Positions 8,375 to 18,527 of a DNA stretch of 64,000 nucleotides are shown in pieces. How positions within the stretch are numbered: the stretch's first letter is position 1; every line of letters starts with the position of its first letter. Position numbers and translations under genes: made by a program. Where the stretch lies: contig NZ_JAKKFI010000098.1 in NCBI RefSeq assembly GCF_022230955.1, positions 1 to 64,000 of the forward strand, read 5' to 3'. The notes beneath the pieces are model-generated. The model worked only from the letters and a program-made list of their open reading frames with translations. It had not been told where the DNA came from and searched no databases. This DNA is from Micromonospora cabrerizensis (GTDB taxonomy: Bacteria > Actinomycetota > Actinomycetes > Mycobacteriales > Micromonosporaceae).

Positions 8375-9775
8375 ATGGCCCCCACCACTCTTCTCGACGA
8401 CCTGCGCGACGCGCTCGGTGGCGACGCCGTGCTCACCGACCCGGACCTGCTGCGGATGCACCAGCGGGACGAGGCCGACCTGTGCGCCGCGGGCATGCCG
8501 CTCGTGGTGACCCGCCCGCGCAGCACCGAACAGGTGGTCGCCGTGGTGCGGGCAGCGGCGCGGCACGGCGTACCCGTGGTGCCGCAGGGCGCGCGGACCG
8601 GGCTGGCCGGCGCGGCGAACGCGGTGGACGGCGCGGTGGTGCTCAGCACCGTGGCGATGGACGAGATCCGGGAGATCGACCCGGTCAGCCGGATCGCGGT
8701 GGTCCAACCCGGGGTGGTCAACGCGGCGCTGGCCGGGGCGGTGGCGAAGCAGGGCCTCTGGTATCCGCCGGATCCCGGCTCCTGGGAGTCGTCCACGATC
8801 GGCGGCAACGTGGCCACCAACGCCGGTGGCATGTGCTGCGTGAAGTACGGCGTGACCACCGAGTACGTCCTCGGCCTGGAGGTGGTGCTCGCCTCCGGTG
8901 AGGTGCTGCGCACCGGCCGGCGTACGGCCAAGGGGGTGGCCGGGTACGACCTGACCCGGCTGTTCGTCGGCTCGGAGGGCACCCTCGGGGTGATCACCGA
9001 GGTGACCGTGGCGTTGCGGCCCGCGCCGGCCGGGTCGCTGACCCTGGTGGCGGTCTTTCCGTCCACGGCGGCGGCCGGCGCCGCGGTGGCCGAGATCGCG
9101 GCCCGGGGGCTCACGCCCAGCCTGTTGGAACTGCTCGACCAGACCCACCTGCGGGCGATCGAGGCGTACCAGCCAATGGGGTTGAGGACCGACGCGCAGG
9201 CCCTGTTGCTGGCCGCCGCGGACACCGGCAGCCGGGCCGCCGACGACCTGGCCGACCTGGCCGAGGTGTGTGAGGCGGCCGGCGCCGACGAGGTCTACGC
9301 GGCCACCGACGCGGTGGAGGCGGCGGCGCTGCTCCAGGCCCGCCGACTGGCCCACCCGGCCATGGAGAAGTTCGCCGCCGACGCCTACCCGGGAGGCAAC
9401 GGCGGTCTGGTGATCGACGACGTGGCGGTGCCGCGCGGTTCGCTTGCCGCGCTGCTGGACGGGGTGGCCCGGATCGCGGCGGAGTGCGAGGTGCCGATCG
9501 GTGTGGTGGGGCACGCCGGGGACGGCAACATGCACCCGAACATCGTGGTCGACCGGGCCGACCCGGCGAGCGTGGAGCGGGGCCGGCGGGCGTTCGACGA
9601 GATCATGCGGCTCGGCCTGGACCTCGGCGGCACGTGCACCGGGGAGCACGGGGTGGGGCTGCTCAAGCGCGACTGGTTGGCCCGCGAGATCGGGCCGGTC
9701 GGCGTCCGGGTGCACCAGGCGATCAAGTCGGCGCTCGACCCGGCTGGCCTGCTCAACCCGGGCAAGGTGCTCTGA
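8375..9775 (+). CDS. FAD-binding oxidase/dehydrogenase, GlcD/D-lactate dehydrogenase-like
   Basis: A 466-residue protein of the GlcD family (FAD_binding_4 plus FAD-oxidase C-terminal domain), which oxidises 2-hydroxy acids such as glycolate or D-lactate. FAD-binding landmarks are VVPQGARTGLAGAAN (about 70-84), PPDPGSWESSTIGGNVATNA and GYDLTRLFVGSEGTLGVI. The C-terminal domain has GHAGDGNMHPNI with the catalytic-region histidines and GTCTGEHGVGLLKRDWL. No GlcE/GlcF or CCG-domain partner is adjacent, so it probably works as a single-subunit dehydrogenase. A TTGATCATGTTGATGATC stretch at 8331-8348 just upstream resembles a dyad operator. Confidence 0.87.
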   Translation: MAPTTLLDDLRDALGGDAVLTDPDLLRMHQRDEADLCAAGMPLVVTRPRSTEQVVAVVRAAARHGVPVVPQGARTGLAGAANAVDGAVVLSTVAMDEIREIDPVSRIAVVQPGVVNAALAGAVAKQGLWYPPDPGSWESSTIGGNVATNAGGMCCVKYGVTTEYVLGLEVVLASGEVLRTGRRTAKGVAGYDLTRLFVGSEGTLGVITEVTVALRPAPAGSLTLVAVFPSTAAAGAAVAEIAARGLTPSLLELLDQTHLRAIEAYQPMGLRTDAQALLLAAADTGSRAADDLADLAEVCEAAGADEVYAATDAVEAAALLQARRLAHPAMEKFAADAYPGGNGGLVIDDVAVPRGSLAALLDGVARIAAECEVPIGVVGHAGDGNMHPNIVVDRADPASVERGRRAFDEIMRLGLDLGGTCTGEHGVGLLKRDWLAREIGPVGVRVHQAIKSALDPAGLLNPGKVL

Positions 9776-9817
9776 CCTGGCTCGGCGTCAGCCCTTGGCC
9801 TCGGCCGGGGTGCAGGG

Positions 9818-10354
9818 TCAGCCCTTGACCTCGGCGGGCGTCGCCTGGGTGAGCAGCAGCAGGATCTCCCCGGCGACCGGCGTGCGCTCCTCACCGGGGC
9901 AGTCCTGGGAGGTGATGAGCCCGGACGAGGTGAGCAGGCTGGACGTCAGCGCGTCGATGCAGGTGCTGCGGTACTTCCGGGCCTGGTCGGTCTCGGCGGC
10001 CAACCCCGGGTTGGCCAGCAGCACCTGGAGCCGTTCGGTCAGCTCGGGTGCGAGGGTGCCCCGGGAGGTGACCCCGTCGCCGGCGCAGTCCAGGCACTGC
10101 CACGCGCCGTCGCGCTCGACGCTCAGGGTGCGCAGCGGCCCGTCGGCGCCGAGCCGCTGGAGCAGGCTGACCTGACCGGCGGCGACGGTGGTGGGGATCT
10201 CCCGCTGCGATCCGCCCCCCGCCGCCGGGGCGGACGGTTGTGCCTGCGGCGTGCCCGGCTTGTCCCCGTCGAACAGCGAGCACCCGGTCAGGGCACCGAC
10301 GAGCGCGACGGCGAGAAGGGGTGAGAGCAGACGAGGGTGCGCGCGGCGTAGCAC
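9818..10354 (-). CDS. Putative secreted lipoprotein, function unknown
   Basis: A 178-residue protein beginning with a basic n-region and hydrophobic core (RRAHPRLLSPLLAVALVGA) ending in the lipobox LTGC, so it should be lipid-anchored outside the cytoplasmic membrane. A proline/alanine-rich linker follows, then a small domain with four further cysteines (CLDC, one in STCID, one in SQDC), which could form disulfides. The GTG at 10354 gives the shortest sensible signal peptide; the frame extends to 10537 but would overlap glpD. No family recognised. Just upstream, CGATGG-TTAC-CCATCG (10411-10426) forms a small dyad. Confidence 0.65.
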   Translation of the reverse strand: MLRRAHPRLLSPLLAVALVGALTGCSLFDGDKPGTPQAQPSAPAAGGGSQREIPTTVAAGQVSLLQRLGADGPLRTLSVERDGAWQCLDCAGDGVTSRGTLAPELTERLQVLLANPGLAAETDQARKYRSTCIDALTSSLLTSSGLITSQDCPGEERTPVAGEILLLLTQATPAEVKG

Positions 10355-10442
10355 GCGCGGAAACCTACCCCACCGTAGGTAGCGTCCGAAACCACCATCC
10401 GGGCCGGTATCGATGGTTACCCATCGGTAACGTCGCAATTCG

Positions 10443-12275
10443 TCATCGAGCGGACGGACGGACCTTCGCCTGATCGTCGTCGCCGCCCCGGTCGGCCGCA
10501 TAACCCCGCACGTCCGGAGCGCCGAGCCGGGCGGCATCCGCCGCGGCGTCGTCCGGCATCAACTGGGACTGCCGCTCCGCCTCCACCCGGGCGCGGTAGT
10601 GCTCCACCTCGCGGACCCGGGTGGCCTCGTCCCAGCCGAGCACCGCGCCCATCAGCTCGGCCGTGTGCTCGGCCGACTCCAACCCCCGGTGGCTGGTCTC
10701 GAACGAGATCCGGGTCCGCCGGGTCAGCACGTCCTCCAGGTGCAGCGCACCCTCGGCCCGCGCCGCGTACGCGACCTCGGCCGCCAGATACTCCGGAGCA
10801 CCCGCCAGCGGAGACGCCAGCAACGGATCGGCGTCGACCAGCGCCAGCAGGTCCAGGGTGAGGGTGCCGTACCGCTCCAGCAGGTGCTCCACCACGCCCA
10901 CCGGCACGCCGTGCCGGCGGGCCAGGTCGGCCCGGTCCCGCCACATCGCCGGGTAACCGTCCGCACCCAGAAGCGGCAGGTCGGCGGTACGCGACGGGCG
11001 TGCTCCGCCGAGCCGGCGGGCCGCCCGGTCGACCACGTCGGAGGCCATCACCCGGTACGTCGTGTACTTGCCGCCGGCGACCAGCAGCAGCCCGAGCATG
11101 GGCTCGAAGACGGCGTGCTCGCGGGACAGTTTCGAGGTCGAGTCGGCCTCGCCGGCCAGCAACGGCCGCAGCCCCGCGTACACCCCCTCGATGTCGGCGG
11201 TGGTCAACGGCCGGTCCAGCACGGTGTTGACCTGCTGCAACAGGTAGTCGATGTCGCGAGCCGAGGCGGCCGGGTGGGACCGGTCCAGCCGCCAGTCGGT
11301 GTCCGTCGTGCCGATGATCCAGTGCCCGCCCCACGGGATGACGAAGAGCACCGAACTCGCCGTCCGCAGGATGAGCCCCGCCTCGCCGGTGATCGCCGAG
11401 CGGGGCACCACCAGGTGCACCCCCTTGGAGGCGCGCACCCGGACGCCGGGCCGCAGGCCGACGTCGTTGAGCATCCGCGACATGTCGTCGCTCCAGACAC
11501 CGGTGGCGGCGATGACGGTACGGGCGTGCACCTCGAACTCCGCGTCCGGTGAACCCGCTGGCGCCTCCAGGTCACGGACGCGGACACCGGTCACCTCACG
11601 CGCCTGCCGGATCAGCCCCACGGCGCGGGCGCTGCTCACGACCGTGGCACCGAGGCTGGCGGCGGTACGGGCGAGGGTCACCACCAGGCGGGCGTCGTCG
11701 ACCTGCCCGTCGTAGTAGCGGATCGCCCCGGCCAACGTGTCGGGCCGCAGACTCGGGAAGACCCGCCGGGCCCCCTCCCGGGTCAGGTGCCGGTGCAGTG
11801 GCATGCCCCGGCCACCGCCGAAGATCCCGGCGAAGGCGTCGTAGGCGGCCACACCCGCGCCGTAGTAGGAGCGACGGAAGATGCGGGCCGGCAGGTCCCG
11901 CAGCCCCCGCCCGGCGGGCAGGGGCACCAGGATCGGCACCGGACGCACCAGGTGCGGCGCGAGCCGGGTGGCGAGCAGGCCGCGCTCGGTGAGCGCCTCG
12001 TGCACCAGGTGGAACTCCAACTGCTCCAGGTAACGCAGGCCACCGTGGATGAGTTTGCTCGACCGGCTGGAGGTGCCCGCCGCGAGGTCGCGCGCCTCGA
12101 CGAGGGCCACCTTCAGGCCTCGGGACGCCGCGTCCAGAGCGGCACCGGCACCGGTCACCCCGCCCCCGATGACCAGGACGTCGAAGCGCTCGGCGCGCAG
12201 TCGACGCAGGTCGGACGCACGGCGAACCGGCGAGAGCTGGCCGGCGACGGATCGGGAGATGTTGGGGTCACGCAC
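10443..12275 (-). CDS. glpD: Glycerol-3-phosphate dehydrogenase (FAD/quinone-linked)
   Basis: A 610-residue flavoprotein that oxidises glycerol-3-phosphate to dihydroxyacetone phosphate and passes electrons to the quinone pool at the membrane. The dinucleotide-binding motif VIGGGVTGAGAALDAASRG lies near the N-terminus, followed by RSSKLIHGGLRYLE, HLVVPRS, GTTDTDW and AGGKYTTYR, all typical of GlpD. The C-terminal alpha-helical cap domain is complete. No glpF or glpK is adjacent. The GTG start at 12275 gives the usual short N-terminus; an ATG at 12311 is possible. The 5' side contains a palindromic intergenic element. Confidence 0.92.
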   Translation of the reverse strand: MRDPNISRSVAGQLSPVRRASDLRRLRAERFDVLVIGGGVTGAGAALDAASRGLKVALVEARDLAAGTSSRSSKLIHGGLRYLEQLEFHLVHEALTERGLLATRLAPHLVRPVPILVPLPAGRGLRDLPARIFRRSYYGAGVAAYDAFAGIFGGGRGMPLHRHLTREGARRVFPSLRPDTLAGAIRYYDGQVDDARLVVTLARTAASLGATVVSSARAVGLIRQAREVTGVRVRDLEAPAGSPDAEFEVHARTVIAATGVWSDDMSRMLNDVGLRPGVRVRASKGVHLVVPRSAITGEAGLILRTASSVLFVIPWGGHWIIGTTDTDWRLDRSHPAASARDIDYLLQQVNTVLDRPLTTADIEGVYAGLRPLLAGEADSTSKLSREHAVFEPMLGLLLVAGGKYTTYRVMASDVVDRAARRLGGARPSRTADLPLLGADGYPAMWRDRADLARRHGVPVGVVEHLLERYGTLTLDLLALVDADPLLASPLAGAPEYLAAEVAYAARAEGALHLEDVLTRRTRISFETSHRGLESAEHTAELMGAVLGWDEATRVREVEHYRARVEAERQSQLMPDDAAADAARLGAPDVRGYAADRGGDDDQAKVRPSAR

Positions 12276-12423
12276 CCGTCCACGGTAACCGCCGGGCCAA
12301 CGTGCCGACATTCGCCGCCCGCCCCGGCACTGCTGCGTCGCGTGCACGACACGTCCCGCTGCCGCGCCCCCGGTCGGGTCGCGCCCGTGGTCAACGGCCG
12401 GTTCATCCTGGCTCCACGCCGAC

Positions 12424-12480
12424 CGATCGGAGATCTTGGACAGTTTCCGTCAGCGGCTGACGGAAGGTGTCCACGATCGG
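12424..12480. repeat. Intergenic palindromic element
   Basis: An extended dyad: arms 12438-12454 and 12456-12472 pair over 17 positions with two mismatches, enclosed by CCGATCG (12424-12430) and CGATCGG (12474-12480). It sits in the 276-base gap between the divergent glpD and subtilase genes, so it is not in a terminator position. It shares the CCACGATCG boundary motif with the hairpin element at 858-933. I see no gene in 12276-12551. Confidence 0.55.
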
Positions 12481-12551
12481 CACGGTTCTCCGGTAGACCC
12501 GCAACACGACGGTCGGGTGGAAACCGCTCGGCGTGGTCGTAAGGTTCTCGG

Positions 12552-15242
12552 ATGCACGGTCAACCTGCGCAACCCGGTTTCAGTGACCGCAGCTCCCCCT
12601 GGCCGGTGGTCGCGGCCGTGCTGGTCGGCTGCTGGACGGTCGCGGTCACCGCGGCCACCCAGACCGGCGGCTGGGTCACCGATCAGGTGCTGCTGGGCTT
12701 CGGGCGGGACCGCGTCGGCTGGCTCTGGCCGGTGCTCGGCCTGACCACCGTCGTGCTGGTGGGTACGCCCACCCTGCTGCTGGCCGTGCTGCCCCGGTCG
12801 GCTGCCGTCCGGGCCACCGGGCGGGCCTGGCTCGTCGGGGCACTCGCCCTCGGCGTGCTCACGCTGCTGCGGGTCGTGCCGCCGGTGCACCACGAGGCGT
12901 ACCTCGCCGGGCTGGCCGCCGTCGCGTTGCTCAGCGCGCTCGCCGCGCGCTGGTCGGCGCGACGATCGTCCGGCCCGGATGTCGGCACCGCACCCGCCGC
13001 CACACCGTGGGCCAGCGAGCGCACGGAGCAACGCGACGCCACCGCGCCGTCGGCCGGCGACGCCACCGCGCCCGCCGCCGCCGCACCCTGGGCCAGCGAG
13101 CGCACGGAGCAACGCGACGCGACCGCGCCGTCGCCCGGTGTCGGCACCGGTGGTGCGGCGCTGAACGACGACGACGCCGCCCGAGCCGAGGACGTCGCAA
13201 GCCCGGGGTCGAGCGTCGATACCGCCGGGAGCCCGAACCCGGTCGGACGCCAGCGTGGATCACGTCGGCCCGGGCCGGTGCCGCTGCTTGCGGTCGCCGC
13301 CGGGTTGGCGCTGCTGCTGCCGTGGGCCTGGCTGGGTGCGCTCGGCGGGCTCCTGGAGACCGTGCTCGCGCTGGTGGCGGCAGCCGCGTTGGGGGTGCTG
13401 GCCGCGACGCTGTTGGACGCCACCTTTTGGTCCCGGTTCGCGGTTGGCCGACCGCCCCGGCCGGCCCGGCTGGTCCTGCTCGGAGGCCTGGTCGCCGGGG
13501 TGGCGCTGCTGCTGCTCGCGGCCGGCGCCGGCCAGTCCGGCGCGCAGTTGCCCGCGCTGCTGACCCTGCCTCCGGTGGGTTTCGCGCTGGCCGCGCTGTG
13601 GGCGGCGGCCTGGCGACCCACCACCGACCCGGCCGACGCCGCACGCGCCGGCCGGACGGCGACCGCCTGGCTCGTCGGCCTGGCCGCACTCGGCCCGCTG
13701 GCCTTCACCGACCCGGAAGAGATCACCCTGCTGCTGGTCGCCACCCGGGACGTCCCGTTCTGGGTGGCGGCCGCCGCCGGCGCCGGGCTCGCCGTCGCGG
13801 TCCTGGTCGCCTTCGGGTACGGGGTGCTGCTCGCCCGTCCGTCGGCACGTACCCCGAGTCGCCGGTCCGCCGCGGTGGCGGCCGTGGTGCTGTTGGTGGC
13901 GTTCGGCGTGGTCGACCTGGGTCCGGGCCAACCGGGCCTGTACGGCGAGCGGCTGTTCGTGGTGCTGCGGGCGCAGGCCGACCTGAGTGGTCTGCCGGCC
14001 GGCGTGGCGGGTCGAGCCGGGCGGGACGCCCGCGCGGCGGAGGTCTACCGGCGGCTGGTGACGACCGCCGAGCAGAGCCAGGCCGACCTGCTGCGGGGGT
14101 TGAAGCGACTCCGGCTCGACCCGGTGTCGTACTACCTGGTGAACGCGGTCGAGGTCGACGGCGGCCCGGCGGTGCGGGCCTGGCTCGCCCGGCAGCCGGA
14201 GGTGGCCCGGGTGCTGGTCAGCCAACGTCTGCGGCCACTGCCGGCCCCGGCGGGGCAGACCCGGGGCACCGCCCCCACGCCCACCGGCCCGGAGTGGAAC
14301 ATCCGCCAGATCGGCGCGGACCGGGTGTGGTCCCAGCTCGGGGTGACCGGCAGCGGCATCGTGGTGGGCAGCTCGGATTCGGGGGTGGACGGTTCCCATC
14401 CCGCGCTGCGCGCCGGGTTCCGGGGCGGAGACGACTCCTGGTACGACCCGTGGGACGACACCCGCAGCCCCACCGATCAGGGCGGGCACGGCACCCACAC
14501 GGTGGGCAGCGCGGTGGGGCGCGACGGCATCGGGGTGGCACCGGACGCGCAGTGGGTGGGCTGCGTCAACCTGGACCGCAACCTCGGCAGCCCCGCGCAC
14601 TACCTGGACTGCCTCCAGTTCATGCTGGCGCCCTTCCCGACCGGCGGCGACCCGTTCACCGACGGCCGTCCGGAGCGCGCCCCGCAGGTGCTGACCAACT
14701 CGTGGGGCTGCCCGCCCATCGAGGGTTGCGACCAGCGCGTGCTGCGGCCGGCCACCGCCGCGCTGGACGCCGCCGGGATCTTCGTGGTCGCCGCCGCCGG
14801 TAACACCGGGCCGTGGTGCGCGTCGATCGACGACCCGCCGGCGCCGTACGCGGACGTGCTGACCGTGGGGGCGGTGGACGAGCAGCGCCGGGTCGCCGAG
14901 TTCTCCTCGCGCGGGCCGGTGTCGGGCGGCACGGGTAAGCCGGACGTGTTGGCGCCGGGTGTGGGTGTGGTGTCGGCCATGCCGGGCGGCACGTACGCCG
15001 CGTTGGACGGCACCTCGATGGCGACGCCACAGGTGGCCGGGGTGGTCGCGCTGATGTGGTCGGCGAACCCGGCGCTGGTCGGCGACGTGACCCGGACCCG
15101 GCAGATCCTGCGGGACACCGCCACGGCGGCGACGCCCACCTACCGTTCCGACGACCCGTCCGACACCTGCGGCGCCCCGTCGAACGTCACCGGTGCCGGC
15201 CAGGTCGACGCTTTCGCCGCCGTCCGCGCCGCCCGGCAATAG
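12552..15242 (+). CDS. Membrane-anchored S8 family serine peptidase (subtilase)
   Basis: An 896-residue protein with a multi-helix membrane region followed by a C-terminal subtilisin domain. The catalytic triad is visible: Asp609 in SSDSGVDG, His646 in GGHGTHTVG, Ser822 in DGTSMATPQVAG, with the oxyanion Asn751 in AAGNTGP. About ten hydrophobic helices lie in two blocks (residues ~20-125 and ~240-460), interrupted by a charged linker carrying a repeated WASERTEQRDATAPS unit. The peptidase is preceded by a region resembling an inhibitory propeptide (about 470-575). Subtilases are usually secreted with a signal peptide, so a polytopic anchor is unusual. Target unknown. Confidence 0.88.
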   Translation: MHGQPAQPGFSDRSSPWPVVAAVLVGCWTVAVTAATQTGGWVTDQVLLGFGRDRVGWLWPVLGLTTVVLVGTPTLLLAVLPRSAAVRATGRAWLVGALALGVLTLLRVVPPVHHEAYLAGLAAVALLSALAARWSARRSSGPDVGTAPAATPWASERTEQRDATAPSAGDATAPAAAAPWASERTEQRDATAPSPGVGTGGAALNDDDAARAEDVASPGSSVDTAGSPNPVGRQRGSRRPGPVPLLAVAAGLALLLPWAWLGALGGLLETVLALVAAAALGVLAATLLDATFWSRFAVGRPPRPARLVLLGGLVAGVALLLLAAGAGQSGAQLPALLTLPPVGFALAALWAAAWRPTTDPADAARAGRTATAWLVGLAALGPLAFTDPEEITLLLVATRDVPFWVAAAAGAGLAVAVLVAFGYGVLLARPSARTPSRRSAAVAAVVLLVAFGVVDLGPGQPGLYGERLFVVLRAQADLSGLPAGVAGRAGRDARAAEVYRRLVTTAEQSQADLLRGLKRLRLDPVSYYLVNAVEVDGGPAVRAWLARQPEVARVLVSQRLRPLPAPAGQTRGTAPTPTGPEWNIRQIGADRVWSQLGVTGSGIVVGSSDSGVDGSHPALRAGFRGGDDSWYDPWDDTRSPTDQGGHGTHTVGSAVGRDGIGVAPDAQWVGCVNLDRNLGSPAHYLDCLQFMLAPFPTGGDPFTDGRPERAPQVLTNSWGCPPIEGCDQRVLRPATAALDAAGIFVVAAAGNTGPWCASIDDPPAPYADVLTVGAVDEQRRVAEFSSRGPVSGGTGKPDVLAPGVGVVSAMPGGTYAALDGTSMATPQVAGVVALMWSANPALVGDVTRTRQILRDTATAATPTYRSDDPSDTCGAPSNVTGAGQVDAFAAVRAARQ
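13005..13133 (+). repeat. In-frame tandem repeat inside the subtilase linker
   Basis: Two nearly identical copies of about 48 bp (13005-13052 and 13086-13133) lie 81 bp apart, an exact multiple of three, each encoding PWASERTEQRDATAPS. This is direct sequence repetition at DNA level in a linker between membrane blocks, and its copy number may vary between strains. Confidence 0.8.
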
Positions 15243-15310
15243 GCAGGTTTCCTATCTGATACGACGGGCGGGAGCGCGGGTCGCCACACGGTGATCTAGG
15301 GTCGGCGACC

Positions 15311-16249
15311 ATGGACGCCGACATCACCGTCACCGAGCTGACTCCCGACCTGGCCGACACCGTGGTGCGGCTCTGCGAACAGGCTCTCGACCTGCCCGAG
15401 GACGCCAGCGAGGCCGCCGCCATCGTGGACGTGCTCTGGCCCCGGGCCGTCGCCGCCGACCGGCCGGTGGTCGGGCTGGGCGCGTACCGGGGTGCGGACC
15501 TGGTCGGGGTGCTGCTCTGCTCGGTGTCCTCGACCGAGCCGGGCCTCGGGCACGTCGACCTGGTCGCGGTCCTCCCGGATCAGCGGCGTCGGGGCGTCGG
15601 CCGGGCGCTGTTGCGGCGGGCCGAGCAGGTGCTGGCCGAGCGCGGAGTGACCGAGGTGCTGCTGGCCGGGAACCCGCCGTACTACGCGTGGCCGGGCATC
15701 GACGTCCGCTACACCCCGGCGGTCTGCACCGCCCTCGCGCTGGGCTACCAGCAGGACCGGACCGCCTGGAACATGACCGCGGACCTGTCGTACGACGGGT
15801 CGCCGGCACTGCGGTCCACCGAGGCGGCCGAGCGTCGACTGGCCGACCAGGGCGTGACCGTACGCCGGGCGGAGCTGGCGGACCTGCCGGCGCTGACCGC
15901 GTTCGCGCGCTCCACCTTCGGCGGCACCTGGGACGGCGAGCTGGCCGGGTCGGTGGGTCGTGACGGCGCCGGCTGCCACCTGGCGGAGCGGGACGGCGAG
16001 GTGCTCGGCTTCGCCGCGTACGGGTCGTCGCGGCCGAGCTGGTTCGGGCCGATGGGCACCGCGCCGGCAGCCGAGGGGTCGGGCATCGGTGGCGTGCTGC
16101 TGCGGCGCTGCCTGCGGGACCAGCAGGCGGCGGGGCTGACCCGGGCGGAGATCGGCTGGGTGGGGCCGGTGCCGTTCTACTCGGGCAGCGCGGGTGCCCG
16201 GATCGAGCGGGTCTTCTTCCTGTACCGACGAAGCCTGTCAACGGACTGA
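15311..16249 (+). CDS. GNAT family N-acetyltransferase with two GNAT domains
   Basis: A 312-residue protein with two acetyltransferase modules. The first has a clear acetyl-CoA loop, QRRRGVGRALLRRAEQ (about residues 96-111), and GNPPYYAWPGID typical of the tandem-GNAT group. The second (from about residue 175) has the degenerate loop EGSGIGGVLLRRCL. Tandem GNATs usually keep one active and one structural domain; the first looks intact. Substrate unknown. It follows the subtilase by 68 bases on the same strand. Confidence 0.82.
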   Translation: MDADITVTELTPDLADTVVRLCEQALDLPEDASEAAAIVDVLWPRAVAADRPVVGLGAYRGADLVGVLLCSVSSTEPGLGHVDLVAVLPDQRRRGVGRALLRRAEQVLAERGVTEVLLAGNPPYYAWPGIDVRYTPAVCTALALGYQQDRTAWNMTADLSYDGSPALRSTEAAERRLADQGVTVRRAELADLPALTAFARSTFGGTWDGELAGSVGRDGAGCHLAERDGEVLGFAAYGSSRPSWFGPMGTAPAAEGSGIGGVLLRRCLRDQQAAGLTRAEIGWVGPVPFYSGSAGARIERVFFLYRRSLSTD

Positions 16250-16327
16250 CCGGGGCAAAGGGGATATTGATCCATTCGCCCGCGTCGGTCCTCGACGCCC
16301 CCTACCGTTTCGGTAGAGGAGGCAGCC

Positions 16328-16576
16328 ATGACCACGGATGACGACCAGACCGAGGACGGCCCGCCGATCACCTGGAAACCGGTGGGCGAACTCCCCGGCC
16401 AACTGCCGTTCGACCGGCTCGACTACGGCGACGCCGAGCAACTGGCCGAGATGACCACCGACGGTGAGTCGGCGGTCGTCGAGGAGCCACGGGAGATGGT
16501 GGACGAGCCGATCAAACTGCTTCCGCCGTACGACCGGGCACAGAAGCGGCGCAACCAGCGCCCACTGCCGACCTGA
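16328..16576 (+). CDS. Small acidic hypothetical protein (82 aa)
   Basis: An 82-residue, strongly acidic protein (N-terminal TTDDDQTEDG, central AEQLAEMTTDGESAVVEEPRE) with a basic end (RAQKRRNQRP). GAGGAGG at 16315-16321 lies 6 nt before the ATG, an excellent ribosome binding site, and a terminator follows immediately. No family recognised; likely a genuine lineage-specific gene. Confidence 0.65.
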   Translation: MTTDDDQTEDGPPITWKPVGELPGQLPFDRLDYGDAEQLAEMTTDGESAVVEEPREMVDEPIKLLPPYDRAQKRRNQRPLPT

Positions 16577-16580
16577 CGAC

Positions 16581-16616
16581 GAACGGGGCGGACCGCGTCA
16601 GCGGCCCGCCCCGTTC
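16581..16616. terminator. Bidirectional hairpin terminator
   Basis: GAACGGGGCGG (16581-16591) pairs perfectly with CCGCCCCGTTC (16606-16616) around a 14-nt loop. It lies 4 nt after the stop of the small acidic gene and 16 nt from the groEL stop on the other strand, so it can end both transcripts. Actinobacterial terminators often lack a T-tract, as here. Confidence 0.75.
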
Positions 16617-16632
16617 TGTGTCGGAACTGGAC

Positions 16633-18255
<1,623 letters not shown>

Positions 18256-18451
18256 ACGGCGTTGTCCTCCTGGACACTCACGGGCCACCCGAGATGTGTG
18301 CCCCGGATGGGCCGCCTGGTGTGCGCACCTAGGGACGTCGCCACCTGGCGACGACGACGTCCTTCGGCCGGGCCGGATAGCCCGCGACGACCGGCCATGT
18401 GCTGCCCCGGTGTCTCCACACCGGCACAACCTGGCCCCACCGTCCCGACCG

Positions 18452-18513
18452 TTGGCACTCACGGTATGCGAGTGCCAATGACTTGTTTAGCACTCTCCCC
18501 TGCCGAGTGCAAG
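18452..18513 (-). promoter_or_regulatory. Two CIRCE operators and promoter of groEL
   Basis: Box 1 is TTGGCACTC-N9-GAGTGCCAA (18452-18478), a perfect dyad. Box 2 is TTAGCACTC-N9-GAGTGCAAG (18487-18513). Both match the HrcA-binding CIRCE consensus TTAGCACTC-N9-GAGTGCTAA. On the minus strand, TTGCAC (18512-18507), a 17-nt spacer and TAAACA (18489-18484) form a promoter lying inside box 2, so HrcA would block RNA polymerase directly. The groEL leader would be about 220 nt long. Confidence 0.92.
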
Positions 18514-18527
18514 CACGATGGGGCCGC

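Noticed and set aside
10443..12275. FAD-dependent D-amino-acid or lactate oxidase instead of GlpD
   Set aside because: The RSSKLIHGGLRYLE and AGGKYTTYR motifs and full C-terminal cap are specific for glycerol-3-phosphate dehydrogenase.
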